From Frigidibacter sp. ROC022 (lineage in GTDB: Bacteria; Pseudomonadota; Alphaproteobacteria; Rhodobacterales; Rhodobacteraceae), in assembly GCF_024723735.1 (NCBI RefSeq), contig NZ_JANQDU010000004.1, forward strand, positions 430,586-494,585: a stretch of DNA of 64,000 nt, read 5' to 3'. Both the position numbers and the translations under genes were made by a program. Below the pieces are notes generated by a model. It was not told the DNA's origin, did not search any database, and was given only the letters and a program-made list of their open reading frames with translations. Numbering within the stretch: position 1 is the stretch's first letter; every line of letters begins with the position of its first letter. Below are positions 29,800 to 38,679 of this stretch, piece by piece.

Positions 29800-30693
29800 A
29801 TGTCAGCCAATGCCAAGCTCAAACGCCGCAGGCAGGCCATTTACGGATGGCTCATGCTGTCGCCCGCGGCCGTTTTGTTGACCTTGTTTGCGTTTTATCC
29901 GTCCGTCGCGACCCTGTGGTCGAGCCTGTTTTCCCGAGGCACGCGCCGCAACCCGTCCGAATTCGTCGGCTTCGAAAACTATTCCTATCTGTTCGAGGAT
30001 CCGACCTTCTGGACCGTGGTGAAGAACAACCTTCTCTACGCAGGCGTCACGATCCCGGTGTCGATCTTCATCGCGCTGGCCATGGCTCTCTGGGCAAACG
30101 GAAAAATCCGCGCCCGCAGCTTCGTGCGCACGGCCTATTTCACGCCGACCGTTCTGCCGATGATCGCCGCCGCGAATCTGTGGCTGTTCTTCTACACTCC
30201 CGGTCTTGGCGTATTCGATCAGATCGGCAGCCTGTTCGGCCTGCCCTCGGTCAACTGGCTGGGCCAGCCGGAAACGGCGCTGTGGGCCATCATCATCGTG
30301 ACCATCTGGAAGGAATCGGGCTTCTTCATGATCTTCTATCTCGCGGCACTGCAAACGATCCCCGAGGATCTGAAGGAAGCCGCGGATATCGAGGGCGCCA
30401 GCCGCTGGACCTATACCCGACGCATCGTGCTGCCCCTGTTGATGCCCACGACGCTGTTCATCGCCGTGAACGCGATGATCAACTCGGTCAAGCTGATCGA
30501 CCACCTGTTCATCCTGACCAAGGGCGGACCTTCGGACGCCTCCAAGCTGATCCTCTACTACATCTGGGAATTGGCCTTCGCCTTCTTCGATTCGCCGAGC
30601 GCAGCTGCCCTGACGATCCTCGTGATCGCGGTCCTGGGCATCGTGGCCGCAATCCAGTTCCTCTACCTCGACAGAAGGACGCATTACCAATGA
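29800..30693 (+). CDS. Ugp-like ABC transporter permease, UgpA type
   Basis: 297 residues with six membrane segments, beginning after a basic N-terminus (KLKRRRQAIYGWLMLSPA). The coupling loop is DLKEAADIEGASRWTYTRRI with LPLLMPT following. The N-terminal LTLFAFYPSVATLWSSLF is typical of UgpA/MalF-like CUT1 permeases. The stop overlaps the next permease start (ATGA). Confidence 0.9.
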   Translation: MSANAKLKRRRQAIYGWLMLSPAAVLLTLFAFYPSVATLWSSLFSRGTRRNPSEFVGFENYSYLFEDPTFWTVVKNNLLYAGVTIPVSIFIALAMALWANGKIRARSFVRTAYFTPTVLPMIAAANLWLFFYTPGLGVFDQIGSLFGLPSVNWLGQPETALWAIIIVTIWKESGFFMIFYLAALQTIPEDLKEAADIEGASRWTYTRRIVLPLLMPTTLFIAVNAMINSVKLIDHLFILTKGGPSDASKLILYYIWELAFAFFDSPSAAALTILVIAVLGIVAAIQFLYLDRRTHYQ

Positions 30694-31499
30694 AGGGCCT
30701 GACCAAATTCCTGGACAGTTTCGGCGCGATCCTGCTGGCGATCATCTGGGTTGCACCGCTTCTGTTTGCCTTCTGGGCGGCCACGCATTCCACGTCCGAT
30801 GCCGTCAATCTGAAACTGTTCTCGCCGTGGACCTTCGACAATTTCCGCGTTGCATGGGCCGGTGCGCCATGGCTGCAATATTTCGTCAACACGTTCCTGC
30901 TGGTAACAGTGATCCTGGTCGGGCAGTTCATCCTCACGACCCTCGCAGGCTTTGCCTTTGCGCAGATGGATTTTCCCGGCAAGGACTTCGTTTTCATTCT
31001 GGTCCTGATGCAGTTGTTCATCCTGCCGGAAGTGCTGATCGTGGAAAACTATGCCATGGTTTCGCGGCTGGGATTGTTCGACTCGATCCTCGGCGTCGGT
31101 ATGCCCTACATGGCCAGTGCGTTCGGCATTTTCCTGATGCGACAATCGTTCAAGAGCGTGCCCATCGAATTGCATGAAGCCGCGCGGATCGAAGGCTGCG
31201 GCTTGCTCGGCATCCTGTGGCGGGTCTATGTGCCGCTGGCCAAGCCCACCTATATTGCCTATGGGCTGGTGTCGGTATCGACGCACTGGAACAACTTCCT
31301 TTGGCCGCTGATCGTCACCAATTCGCCCGATACGCGCCCCCTGACGGTTGGCCTGTCGATTTTCGGCGCGCCGGAAAACGGAGTTGATATCAGCATCATT
31401 TCGGCGGCAACGATGATGTCCATTGCGCCGCTGCTGATTGCCTTTCTGATCTTCCAGCGGCAGTTCGTGCAGGCGTTCCTGCGGGCAGGGATCAAGTGA
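30690..31499 (+). CDS. Ugp-like ABC transporter permease, UgpE type
   Basis: 269 residues with six membrane segments. The coupling loop is ELHEAARIEGCGLLGILWRV followed by YVPLAKP. It is the second half of the CUT1 permease pair. Its stop overlaps the GTG start of the phosphodiesterase gene, so the two are probably translated together. Confidence 0.9.
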   Translation: MKGLTKFLDSFGAILLAIIWVAPLLFAFWAATHSTSDAVNLKLFSPWTFDNFRVAWAGAPWLQYFVNTFLLVTVILVGQFILTTLAGFAFAQMDFPGKDFVFILVLMQLFILPEVLIVENYAMVSRLGLFDSILGVGMPYMASAFGIFLMRQSFKSVPIELHEAARIEGCGLLGILWRVYVPLAKPTYIAYGLVSVSTHWNNFLWPLIVTNSPDTRPLTVGLSIFGAPENGVDISIISAATMMSIAPLLIAFLIFQRQFVQAFLRAGIK

Positions 31500-32287
31500 C
31501 CGCGATCCTTCAGCTATCCGACACCCATGTCGTGCCCCGGGGCGAACTGGTTTCGGGTCGGCTGGATACCGTTGCGGCGCTTTCGCGGCTAGTCGAGCGG
31601 ATCACGGACATCCGCGACCAGATCGGGCCGGTTGACGCCTTGCTGGTGACAGGGGATCTGACCGATGACGGGCGCGACAAGAGCTACGAGCAATTCAAGT
31701 CGCTCGTCGCGCCGCTGGGCCTGCCAACCCATGTCCTGACCGGCAACCACGACGCGCGCGAACCAATGCGGGCCGCCTTTGCCGAGACGATGCCGGAATT
31801 CGGTCCGCTGAACTGGACGCACCGTGTCGGTGACGTCCAGATGATCGGGCTGGATACGCTGGTCGAAGGACAGGGCGCCGGACGGTTGGGCGAGGAGAGC
31901 CTCGACTTTCTCAGGGAAACACTGTCGCAGGCAGCTGGCGCTCCGGTTCTCTTGGGGCTGCATCATCCGCCCTTCTTCACCGGCATCGGCTTCATGGACA
32001 AGATCGGGCTGACCGACCGTGACGCCCTGTGTGAAATCCTCTCGGATTACCGCGGTCCGCTGCGCATCCTGTGCGGCCATATCCACCGGATGATGGTCAG
32101 CGACCTGGCGGGCCATGTTGCCATCTCGGCGCCGGCACCCGCCAGCTTGTTCGCCTTTGACCGGCGGCCAGAGGCGCCCGTGGGTTTCCTGCGGCAGGAA
32201 GGTGGCTGCCTGTTGCACCGATGGAACGGGCAATTCCAGACGGTCACGATCGAGCCGGTGGCCGGATCAGGGCCTTTCCCGTTCTGA
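31496..32287 (+). CDS. Class III metallophosphodiesterase (GpdQ/CpdA-like)
   Basis: 263 residues with all metallophosphoesterase motifs in order: LSDTH, VTGDLTDDG, LTGNHD, LGLHHPP and LCGHIH. Relatives hydrolyse cAMP or glycerophosphodiesters. Its place at the end of a Ugp-like import operon, with a HAD phosphatase divergent, suggests cleavage of an imported phosphodiester in the cytoplasm. The start is a GTG overlapping the permease stop. No signal peptide is seen. Confidence 0.87.
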   Translation: MTAILQLSDTHVVPRGELVSGRLDTVAALSRLVERITDIRDQIGPVDALLVTGDLTDDGRDKSYEQFKSLVAPLGLPTHVLTGNHDAREPMRAAFAETMPEFGPLNWTHRVGDVQMIGLDTLVEGQGAGRLGEESLDFLRETLSQAAGAPVLLGLHHPPFFTGIGFMDKIGLTDRDALCEILSDYRGPLRILCGHIHRMMVSDLAGHVAISAPAPASLFAFDRRPEAPVGFLRQEGGCLLHRWNGQFQTVTIEPVAGSGPFPF

Positions 32288-32314
32288 TCCCCGACCAACG
32301 GATAGACAACAACG

Positions 32315-32467
32315 TTGAGCGAACCACACGCGCTCCGGATCCTGATTCACATTGCCGGGGCCGCTGCCCTCCTCATCTGGGCTGTTCGCCTGGGCCGGGC
32401 CGGCGCCGCGACCTTCACCCATATCTACCACCGGCTCGACGCGGCCGACCGGGCAAGCCCCGGCTGA
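32315..32467 (+). pseudogene. Fragment resembling the start of a Na/Pi cotransporter
   Basis: From a TTG at 32315 a 50-codon frame reads ILIHIAGAAALLIWAVRLGR, close to the N-terminal membrane segment of Na/Pi cotransporter-family proteins, and then an unrelated tail to a stop at 32465. Full-length members have about 550 residues. I read it as a truncated remnant at the right edge of the lower-GC block. A genuine small membrane protein is also possible. Confidence 0.4.
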
Positions 32468-32478
32468 CCGGCTGCGGC

Positions 32479-32753
32479 TCAGCCCTTCGGCGGGTCCATG
32501 CGGTGGAAGAAGTCGATGTCATGCACCGAGACATCGGTGAAGAGCAGCATGTAGACGATCAGCGCCCAGATCACCGTGGCGACGATGGTCACCCTCAGGA
32601 ACATGCGGCGGAACCGGTAGTTGGCCGGGGCGCCGGCATGGGTGCCGGGCACGATGCTGCCGTCATCGCCCTGTGTGCGCAGGCCGATCGGCAGCACCAC
32701 GAAGACGGTCAGGAACCAGATGCCCAGGTAGAGCAGGGTGGCGGTAAAGGGGT

Positions 32754-32757
<4 letters not shown>
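32479..32757 (-). CDS. DUF1467 family membrane protein
   Basis: 92 residues with two membrane segments (about 8-26 and 54-74) and the motif FVVLPIGLRTQGD, which is characteristic of DUF1467. These proteins are found next to methylmalonyl-CoA epimerase in many Rhodobacteraceae; function unknown. Its start overlaps the stop of mce (ATGA). Confidence 0.85.
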
Positions 32758-33158
<401 letters not shown>

Positions 33159-33324
33159 CGGCAGGGCTCCCGGGCCGGGGTGGCTCCTCCCGCTTATCCC
33201 GCGGGACGGCGCGGGCTTCAAGCGCACTGTCGTCGCAGGGCCGGGCAGGGCGCTGCGGGGCGCGGTTAACCGCCGGTTTACCGTTTCGCGCTCTGATGGG
33301 GGCGCGACAGGGAAGGGCATGAGC

Positions 33325-34041
33325 ATGAGCGATGATGAACTCTTTTCGGCCATGGTCCGCGCCACGGCCGATCGGCCGCTGACCGGGCTGACCGTCCTGG
33401 TTGTGGAAGACAGCCGCTTTGCCTGCGAGGCGCTGCGCCTGCTCTGCCTGCGCTCGGGCGCCCGCATTCGCCGCGCCGACAGCCTGCGCGCCGCGCGGCG
33501 GCACCTGTCGCTCTACCGTCCCGGCGCGGTGCTGATCGATCTCGGCCTGCCGGACGGATCGGGGCTCGACCTGATCGCCAAACTCGCCCGGGCGCATCCC
33601 AAGGTCGATGTGATCCTCGGCATCAGCGGCGATCCCGACGCCGGGGCGGCGGCGGAACGGGCCGGGGCGGACGGCTTCATCGTCAAGCCGATCCTGTCGC
33701 TGGACCAGTTCCAGCATGCCATCCTGTCGCGGATGCCGCAGGACGCGCCGCCCCTGGGGCCGCGCGCCCTGGGCGGGGAGACGGTGCAGCCCGACGAGGC
33801 CGCCTTCCACGACGATCTGGCGCAGATCGCCGATCTGCTGACCGCCACCGCGGCCGAGGATCGGCTGGGCTACATCACCCAGTTTCTCGAGGTGCTGGCG
33901 GTGCAGGCGGGGGACAAGGCCCTGCGCCACGCCGCCGACCGGCTGCGCCGGGCGCGCGAGACCGGGCAGCCCTGGGGCCCCGATCTGGCCAGGCTGGCCG
34001 GGTTGGTGCAGGAGCGGCTCGACCGCCGCCAGGTGGTCTGA
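33325..34041 (+). CDS. CheY-like response regulator with an uncharacterised C-terminal region
   Basis: 238 residues. A receiver domain covers about residues 20-140: acidic pair in VLVVEDSRF, phospho-acceptor Asp in VLIDLGLPDGSG, and Lys in GFIVKP. The rest (about 150-238) is helical, without a DNA-binding domain that I recognise. No histidine kinase is adjacent. Two ATGs are possible (33319 and 33325); the second stands 7 bases after GGAAGGG and is preferred. Confidence 0.8.
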   Translation: MSDDELFSAMVRATADRPLTGLTVLVVEDSRFACEALRLLCLRSGARIRRADSLRAARRHLSLYRPGAVLIDLGLPDGSGLDLIAKLARAHPKVDVILGISGDPDAGAAAERAGADGFIVKPILSLDQFQHAILSRMPQDAPPLGPRALGGETVQPDEAAFHDDLAQIADLLTATAAEDRLGYITQFLEVLAVQAGDKALRHAADRLRRARETGQPWGPDLARLAGLVQERLDRRQVV

Positions 34042-34060
34042 GACCCGGCGCGGACCGGCC

Positions 34061-34783
34061 TCAACCCGCCAGGGCCGGGTCGCGGCTGACCAGGATCGGC
34101 GCCGTCAGGGCCGAAAGCGCCTGCCGCTGCCGACCCTCGGCATCGAAATTCCCGGGTGCCAGCCAGCTGTCGAAGGCTGCCTTCAGCCTCGGCCACTCGG
34201 CGTCGATCATCGCGAACCAGGCGGTATCCCGGTTCCGACCCTTCGAGACCACCGCCTGCCGGAACACGCCTTCGTAGGAAAACCCATAGCGTTGTGCGGC
34301 GCGCCGGGACGGCAGGTTCAGGGCATTGCATTTCCACTCATAGCGCCGATAGCCCAGCCCGAAGACCCGCGCCATCATCAGCGCCATCGCCTCGGTCGCG
34401 GCCGGGGTGCGCTGCAGGGTCGGAGAGAAATTGATGTGCCCGACCTCGATCACCCCGTTGGCCGGGTCGATCCGCAGCCAGCTGGCCACCCCCAGGGCGC
34501 GGCCCGAGGCCGGGTCGATGACCGCGAAGAACATCGGGTCGGGCTTGCCGGCCATGCTTTCGACCCAGGCGGCATATTCGGCCTCGCTGCCGAAGGGCCC
34601 ATAGCCCATGTAGTCCCAGATCGCATCGTCGATCCGGTTGGCCTCATGCAGATCGGCGGCATGGGCCGGGGTCAGCGGCTCGACCCGGCAGAACCGGCCC
34701 TGCATAACCGACCAGTCGGGGCGGGGCGGCGGCGTCCATCGCTGCAGCCGGACCCCCAGCCGCTTGTCGTCTTCCGAGTCCAT
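34061..34783 (-). CDS. GNAT-family N-acetyltransferase (RimJ/RimL-like)
   Basis: 240 residues. The acetyltransferase domain covers about residues 30-205, with VIEVGHINFSPTLQRTPAATEA (acetyl-CoA region), YRRYEWKCNALNLPSRRAAQ and RYGFSYEGVFRQAVV. This is the subgroup that modifies amino groups of proteins or small molecules; the substrate is unknown. It is convergent with the response regulator gene. Confidence 0.85.
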   Translation of the reverse strand: MDSEDDKRLGVRLQRWTPPPRPDWSVMQGRFCRVEPLTPAHAADLHEANRIDDAIWDYMGYGPFGSEAEYAAWVESMAGKPDPMFFAVIDPASGRALGVASWLRIDPANGVIEVGHINFSPTLQRTPAATEAMALMMARVFGLGYRRYEWKCNALNLPSRRAAQRYGFSYEGVFRQAVVSKGRNRDTAWFAMIDAEWPRLKAAFDSWLAPGNFDAEGRQRQALSALTAPILVSRDPALAG

Positions 34784-34929
34784 CGACCCATCCCCGATTC
34801 TTCCGATTCTTGCCGCGAAGCTGCGCGACCCTTGTCCAATTTCTGCCCGGTTCCGCGGCCAGTCTGCAAGCGAAACCAGCCATCAGGGGACGGCGCCATT
34901 CCGCGCCGGGGCCAAAGGGGAGTGCCGAG

Positions 34930-35121
34930 ATGAGTGCATTGATTCAGGGTATTCGCAGCGACCGCGCACAGCGCATGATTGATCTGAGCGTTTTCTTCGC
35001 AGGGGCGTCCTCGCTGGCGCTCGCCCTGGTCCTGACACTCGGCGGCCTGTTGTTTGCCCAGCCGCCCGGCGCCACGGCTTCGACCCAGCCCGCAATTCAG
35101 GCCGACCCGCAGGCGATCTGA
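34930..35121 (+). CDS. Small single-membrane-segment protein
   Basis: 63 residues: a short basic N-terminus, one membrane segment (about 19-44, LSVFFAGASSLALALVLTLG) and a polar Ala/Gln-rich tail. I do not recognise a family. AGTGCCGAG stands before the ATG. It lies between the GNAT gene and the DNA methyltransferase gene, with no evident link to either. Confidence 0.55.
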   Translation: MSALIQGIRSDRAQRMIDLSVFFAGASSLALALVLTLGGLLFAQPPGATASTQPAIQADPQAI

Positions 35122-35261
35122 TCGGCAGGTCCGGTCGGGCCCTTTCCGAAACCGCAGCACGATCCGCCCGGGCGCCGCAGCGCACGGGCCTTTCGTCCCG
35201 GGCTCTGTTCTGGTATTGTTCCCGTATCATGGGATGGACAGCCGGGCAGAGGTTTGACTAT

Positions 35262-35903
35262 ATGTTGGATATGACGGGGACCGCTGCGCAAGAATTTGCC
35301 GAATTTACCGAAGGCGGCCGATTCGGCACCGTTCTGGCCGATCCGCCTTGGCGATTCACCAACCGCACCGGCAAGGTCGCGCCCGAGCACAAGCGCCTGG
35401 CCCGCTATCCGACCCTGACGCTGGAAGAGATCTGCGCGATCCCGGTGGCCGAGCGTCTGGCCGACACCGCGCATTGCTACATGTGGGTGCCCAATGCCCT
35501 GCTGCCCGAGGGGTTGCAGGTGCTGGCGGCCTGGGGCTTCGAATACAAGTCGAACATCATCTGGCACAAGATCCGCAAGGATGGCGGCTCGGACGGGCGC
35601 GGCGTCGGCTTCTATTTCCGCAACGTGACCGAGATCCTGCTGTTCGGCACCCGTGGCAAGAATGCCCGCACCCTGGCGCCGGGCCGGCGCCAGGTGAATA
35701 TGCTGCAGACCCGCAAGCGCGAGCATTCGCGCAAGCCGGATGAACAGTACGACCTGATCGAGAGCTGCTCGAAAGGGCCCTATCTGGAACTGTTCGGACG
35801 CGGGCTGCGCGACGGCTGGACGGTCTGGGGCAATCAGGCCGACGAAGACTACAAGCCGGACTGGAAGACCTATTCCTACAATTCCGGGCTGGCCGCCGAA
35901 TAG
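35262..35903 (+). CDS. MT-A70 family adenine DNA methyltransferase
   Basis: 213 residues. The catalytic motif DPPW is in GTVLADPPWRF near residue 30, and the SAM-binding part near the C-terminus (YLELFGRGLRDGW) gives the circularly permuted order of N6-adenine methyltransferases of this family. Other conserved stretches are HCYMWVPNALLPEGL and SNIIWHKIRKDG. It should protect the target of the convergent BglII-type endonuclease, with which its 3' end overlaps by 28 bases. The ATG at 35262 follows GAGG; a frame start at 35229 lacks such a site. Confidence 0.87.
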   Translation: MLDMTGTAAQEFAEFTEGGRFGTVLADPPWRFTNRTGKVAPEHKRLARYPTLTLEEICAIPVAERLADTAHCYMWVPNALLPEGLQVLAAWGFEYKSNIIWHKIRKDGGSDGRGVGFYFRNVTEILLFGTRGKNARTLAPGRRQVNMLQTRKREHSRKPDEQYDLIESCSKGPYLELFGRGLRDGWTVWGNQADEDYKPDWKTYSYNSGLAAE

Positions 35904-36649
35904 GGCGTCGCCGGCCCCGGCGTGACCGTCGTTGCCGGCAATCCGATCAACAGCAGCGGGCAGGGGTTGCCGACGCCGCGCGCGATGCGGTCGGCGAGCT
36001 TGCTCCAATGCGTCGTCGCCATGCCGAACTTGTCCTGGACGAAATAGCGCGCAAAGGCCGAGGCAAAGCTTTCGCCTGCCGCCACCGCCTTGGCCACATA
36101 GTTCCGCTGCCGTGCGGTGCGCTCCTTCATGCCCAGATCGTAAAGCTGCGCCTCCGAGCTGATCCCGGCCTGGTCGAGATAGCTCTGGATCGTCGCCGTC
36201 ATCCCGCCCTGCAGCGCCGCGCCCCTTGTGACGATCATCCCGACGCTGATCACCGATTGCGCGTGCAGGCGCTGGAAATTCTCCAAGTCGCGGTCGAAGA
36301 AGGGATCCTTGTTGTTCCACTCGATTTCCAGCGCCAGGGTGCCCTTCGGGCCGCGCAGGATATGGTCGATCTCATGCGTGGTGCCATCGCCGCGCGGCAC
36401 CCCGTCCACCGTGGTCTCTATCCGGAAGTTGTGCTTGACCCAGCCCGCCGCGCTCAGCCGGTGCCGCATCCGCTGTGTCGATTGCGCCTCGCCGCCGCCC
36501 GAGCCGATCAGCTCGGCCACCGGGATCCGCACCTCGGTCAGCGCCGCGACAAGCCCGGCCAGCTCGTCGGGAAACTCATAGGCCAGGATCGCCTCGGCAT
36601 GGTTCTTGGCGACAACGTCAAAGCCTTGGCTGCGCAGCGCCGAGAGCAT
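35876..36649 (-). CDS. BglII-family type II restriction endonuclease
   Basis: 257 residues. The central region GTTHEIDHILRGPKG and LALEIEWNNKDPFFDRDLEN matches the BglII endonuclease family, with D95 and E108-I-E110 as the likely metal site. It should cut the sequence protected by the neighbouring methyltransferase; the target is not known. The start codon overlaps the aspS stop by one base, and a perfect AAGGAGG six bases upstream lies within the last codons of aspS. So the nuclease is probably read from the aspS transcript. Confidence 0.82.
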   Translation of the reverse strand: MLSALRSQGFDVVAKNHAEAILAYEFPDELAGLVAALTEVRIPVAELIGSGGGEAQSTQRMRHRLSAAGWVKHNFRIETTVDGVPRGDGTTHEIDHILRGPKGTLALEIEWNNKDPFFDRDLENFQRLHAQSVISVGMIVTRGAALQGGMTATIQSYLDQAGISSEAQLYDLGMKERTARQRNYVAKAVAAGESFASAFARYFVQDKFGMATTHWSKLADRIARGVGNPCPLLLIGLPATTVTPGPATPYSAASPEL

Positions 36650-38427
36650 CAGTCCTCCTTCGGCACCACCCTGAGACCCAGCTCGCGCAGCTGCTCGTTG
36701 GTCGGCGCAGAGGGGGCGTTCATCATCAGGTCCTCGGCGCGCTGGTTCATCGGGAACAGGATGACCTCGCGAATGTTGCTCTCGTCCGCCAGCAGCATCA
36801 CGATCCGGTCGATCCCGGCCGCGCAGCCGCCGTGCGGCGGGGCGCCATAGCGGAAGGCGTTGACCATGCCGCCAAAGCGGGCCTCGACCTCCGAAGCCGG
36901 GTAGCCGGCGATCTCGAAGGCTTTGAACATGATGTCCGGGCGGTGGTTCCGGATCCCGCCCGACAGCAGCTCATAGCCGTTGCAGGACAGGTCGTACTGA
37001 TAGGCATGAACCTTGAGCGGATCACCCTGCAAGGCTTCCAGCCCGCCCTGCGGCATCGAGAACGGGTTGTGCGAGAAATCGATCCGGCCCTCGTCGTCCT
37101 TCTCGTACATCGGGAAATCGACGATCCAGGCGAAGGCGAAGCGGTTCATGTCGGTCAGGCCGAGTTCCTCGCCGATCACGGTGCGCGCCTTGCCCGCCAC
37201 CCGTTCGAAGGCTTCCGGCTTGCCGCCCAGGAAGAAGGCCGCGTCGCCCTTGCCGAGGCCAAGCTGCACCCGGATCGCCTCGGTCCGTTCCGGTCCGATG
37301 TTCTTGGCCAGCGGTCCGGCCGCTTCCACGCCGCCGCCTTCGGCCTCGCGCCAGAAGATATAGCCCATCCCCGGCAGGCCCTCTTTCTGGGCAAAGGCGT
37401 TCATCCGGTCGCAGAACTTGCGCGAGCCGCCGCCCGGCGCCGGAATCGCGCGGATCTGCGTGCCTTCCTGCTCCAGCAGCTTGGCAAAGATCGCGAAACC
37501 CGAGCCGCGGAAATGGTCGCTCACCACCTGCATCTTGATCGGGCAGCGCAGGTCGGGCTTGTCGGTGCCGTACCAGAGCGCGGCATCGGCATGGCTGATC
37601 TGCGGCCAGACCGCATCGACCGTGCGGCCGCCGCCGAATTCCTCGAACACGCCCTTGATGACCGGTTGCACGGCGGCAAAGACATCCTCCTGCGAGACGA
37701 AGCTCATCTCGACATCGAGCTGGTAGAAATCGGTCGGCGAACGATCGGCGCGCGGGTCTTCGTCGCGGAAACAGGGCGCGATCTGGAAATACCTGTCGAA
37801 GCCCGAGACCATCAGCAGCTGCTTGAACTGCTGCGGTGCCTGCGGCAGCGCGTAGAACTTGCCCGGGTGCAGCCGCGACGGCACCAGGAAATCGCGCGCG
37901 CCCTCCGGGCTGGACGCGGTGATGATCGGGGTCTGGAACTCGTTGAACCCGGCCTCCCACATCCGGCGCCGGATCGACTGCACCACCTGCGAGCGCAGCA
38001 TCATGTTGTCATGCAGCTTCTGCCGGCGCAGGTCGAGGAAGCGATAGCGCAGCCGGGTTTCCTCGGGGTATTCCTGGTCGCCGAAGACCTGCAGCGGCAA
38101 TTCCTCGGACGCGCCCAGAACCTCGACCCCGCGCACGAAGACCTCGATCTCGCCGGTCGGCAGTTTCGGGTTCACCAGTTCGGGATCGCGCGCCTTGACC
38201 GTGCCGTCGATGCGGATGCAGGTCTCGGCCCGCAGCTTCTCGACCTCTCCGAAGGCGGGGCTGTCGGGGTCGCAGAGCACCTGCGTCACGCCGTAATGGT
38301 CGCGCAGGTCGATGAACAGGATGCCGCCGTGGTCGCGGATCCGGTGGACCCAGCCGGACAGACGGACCTCGGCCCCGACGTCCTTGGATGTCAGATCGGC
38401 GCAGGTGTGGCTTCGGTAGGGGTGCAT
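36649..38427 (-). CDS. aspS: Aspartate-tRNA ligase (class II)
   Basis: 592 residues, bacterial type. An N-terminal anticodon-binding OB fold (about 1-130, [19 protein letters not shown]) is followed by the catalytic core: [20 protein letters not shown], motif 2 [19 protein letters not shown], the GAD insertion (about 290-420), and motif 3 [14 protein letters not shown]. It charges tRNA-Asp, and in many alphaproteobacteria also tRNA-Asn. A TTGACA lies upstream on the minus strand (38479-38484). The end of the gene carries the ribosome-binding site of the restriction gene. Confidence 0.97.
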   Translation of the reverse strand: MHPYRSHTCADLTSKDVGAEVRLSGWVHRIRDHGGILFIDLRDHYGVTQVLCDPDSPAFGEVEKLRAETCIRIDGTVKARDPELVNPKLPTGEIEVFVRGVEVLGASEELPLQVFGDQEYPEETRLRYRFLDLRRQKLHDNMMLRSQVVQSIRRRMWEAGFNEFQTPIITASSPEGARDFLVPSRLHPGKFYALPQAPQQFKQLLMVSGFDRYFQIAPCFRDEDPRADRSPTDFYQLDVEMSFVSQEDVFAAVQPVIKGVFEEFGGGRTVDAVWPQISHADAALWYGTDKPDLRCPIKMQVVSDHFRGSGFAIFAKLLEQEGTQIRAIPAPGGGSRKFCDRMNAFAQKEGLPGMGYIFWREAEGGGVEAAGPLAKNIGPERTEAIRVQLGLGKGDAAFFLGGKPEAFERVAGKARTVIGEELGLTDMNRFAFAWIVDFPMYEKDDEGRIDFSHNPFSMPQGGLEALQGDPLKVHAYQYDLSCNGYELLSGGIRNHRPDIMFKAFEIAGYPASEVEARFGGMVNAFRYGAPPHGGCAAGIDRIVMLLADESNIREVILFPMNQRAEDLMMNAPSAPTNEQLRELGLRVVPKED

Positions 38428-38578
38428 GTCGGCCTCGGGGAGTTGATCGGAAGCGGTCAAAGCCCGCCCCGCCCCGGATGTCAAGCCGGAGCCTGCCCGC
38501 ACCGCCTCGCCACCCCGCCCGGCACGGGAATTCTTCCGGCCGATCCGGCGGCAGGCTCAGGGTCTTTACATATGGGAT

Positions 38579-38594
38579 GCAAGTATTAACTTGC
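38579..38594 (+). promoter_or_regulatory. 16-bp dyad between aspS and cfa
   Basis: GCAAGT-ATTA-ACTTGC is a dyad with six-base perfect arms in the 252-base divergent gap, about 85 bases before cfa. It could be an operator or a hairpin in the cfa leader. The rest of the gap shows no gene. Confidence 0.35.
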
Positions 38595-38679
38595 CGACCC
38601 GGATGCGGCTGAAACACCGCCCGGGGCAGACGCAGGCAGGCAATCCAGGCGCGGGTGGAACCGCTAATTGGGGGTTGGC

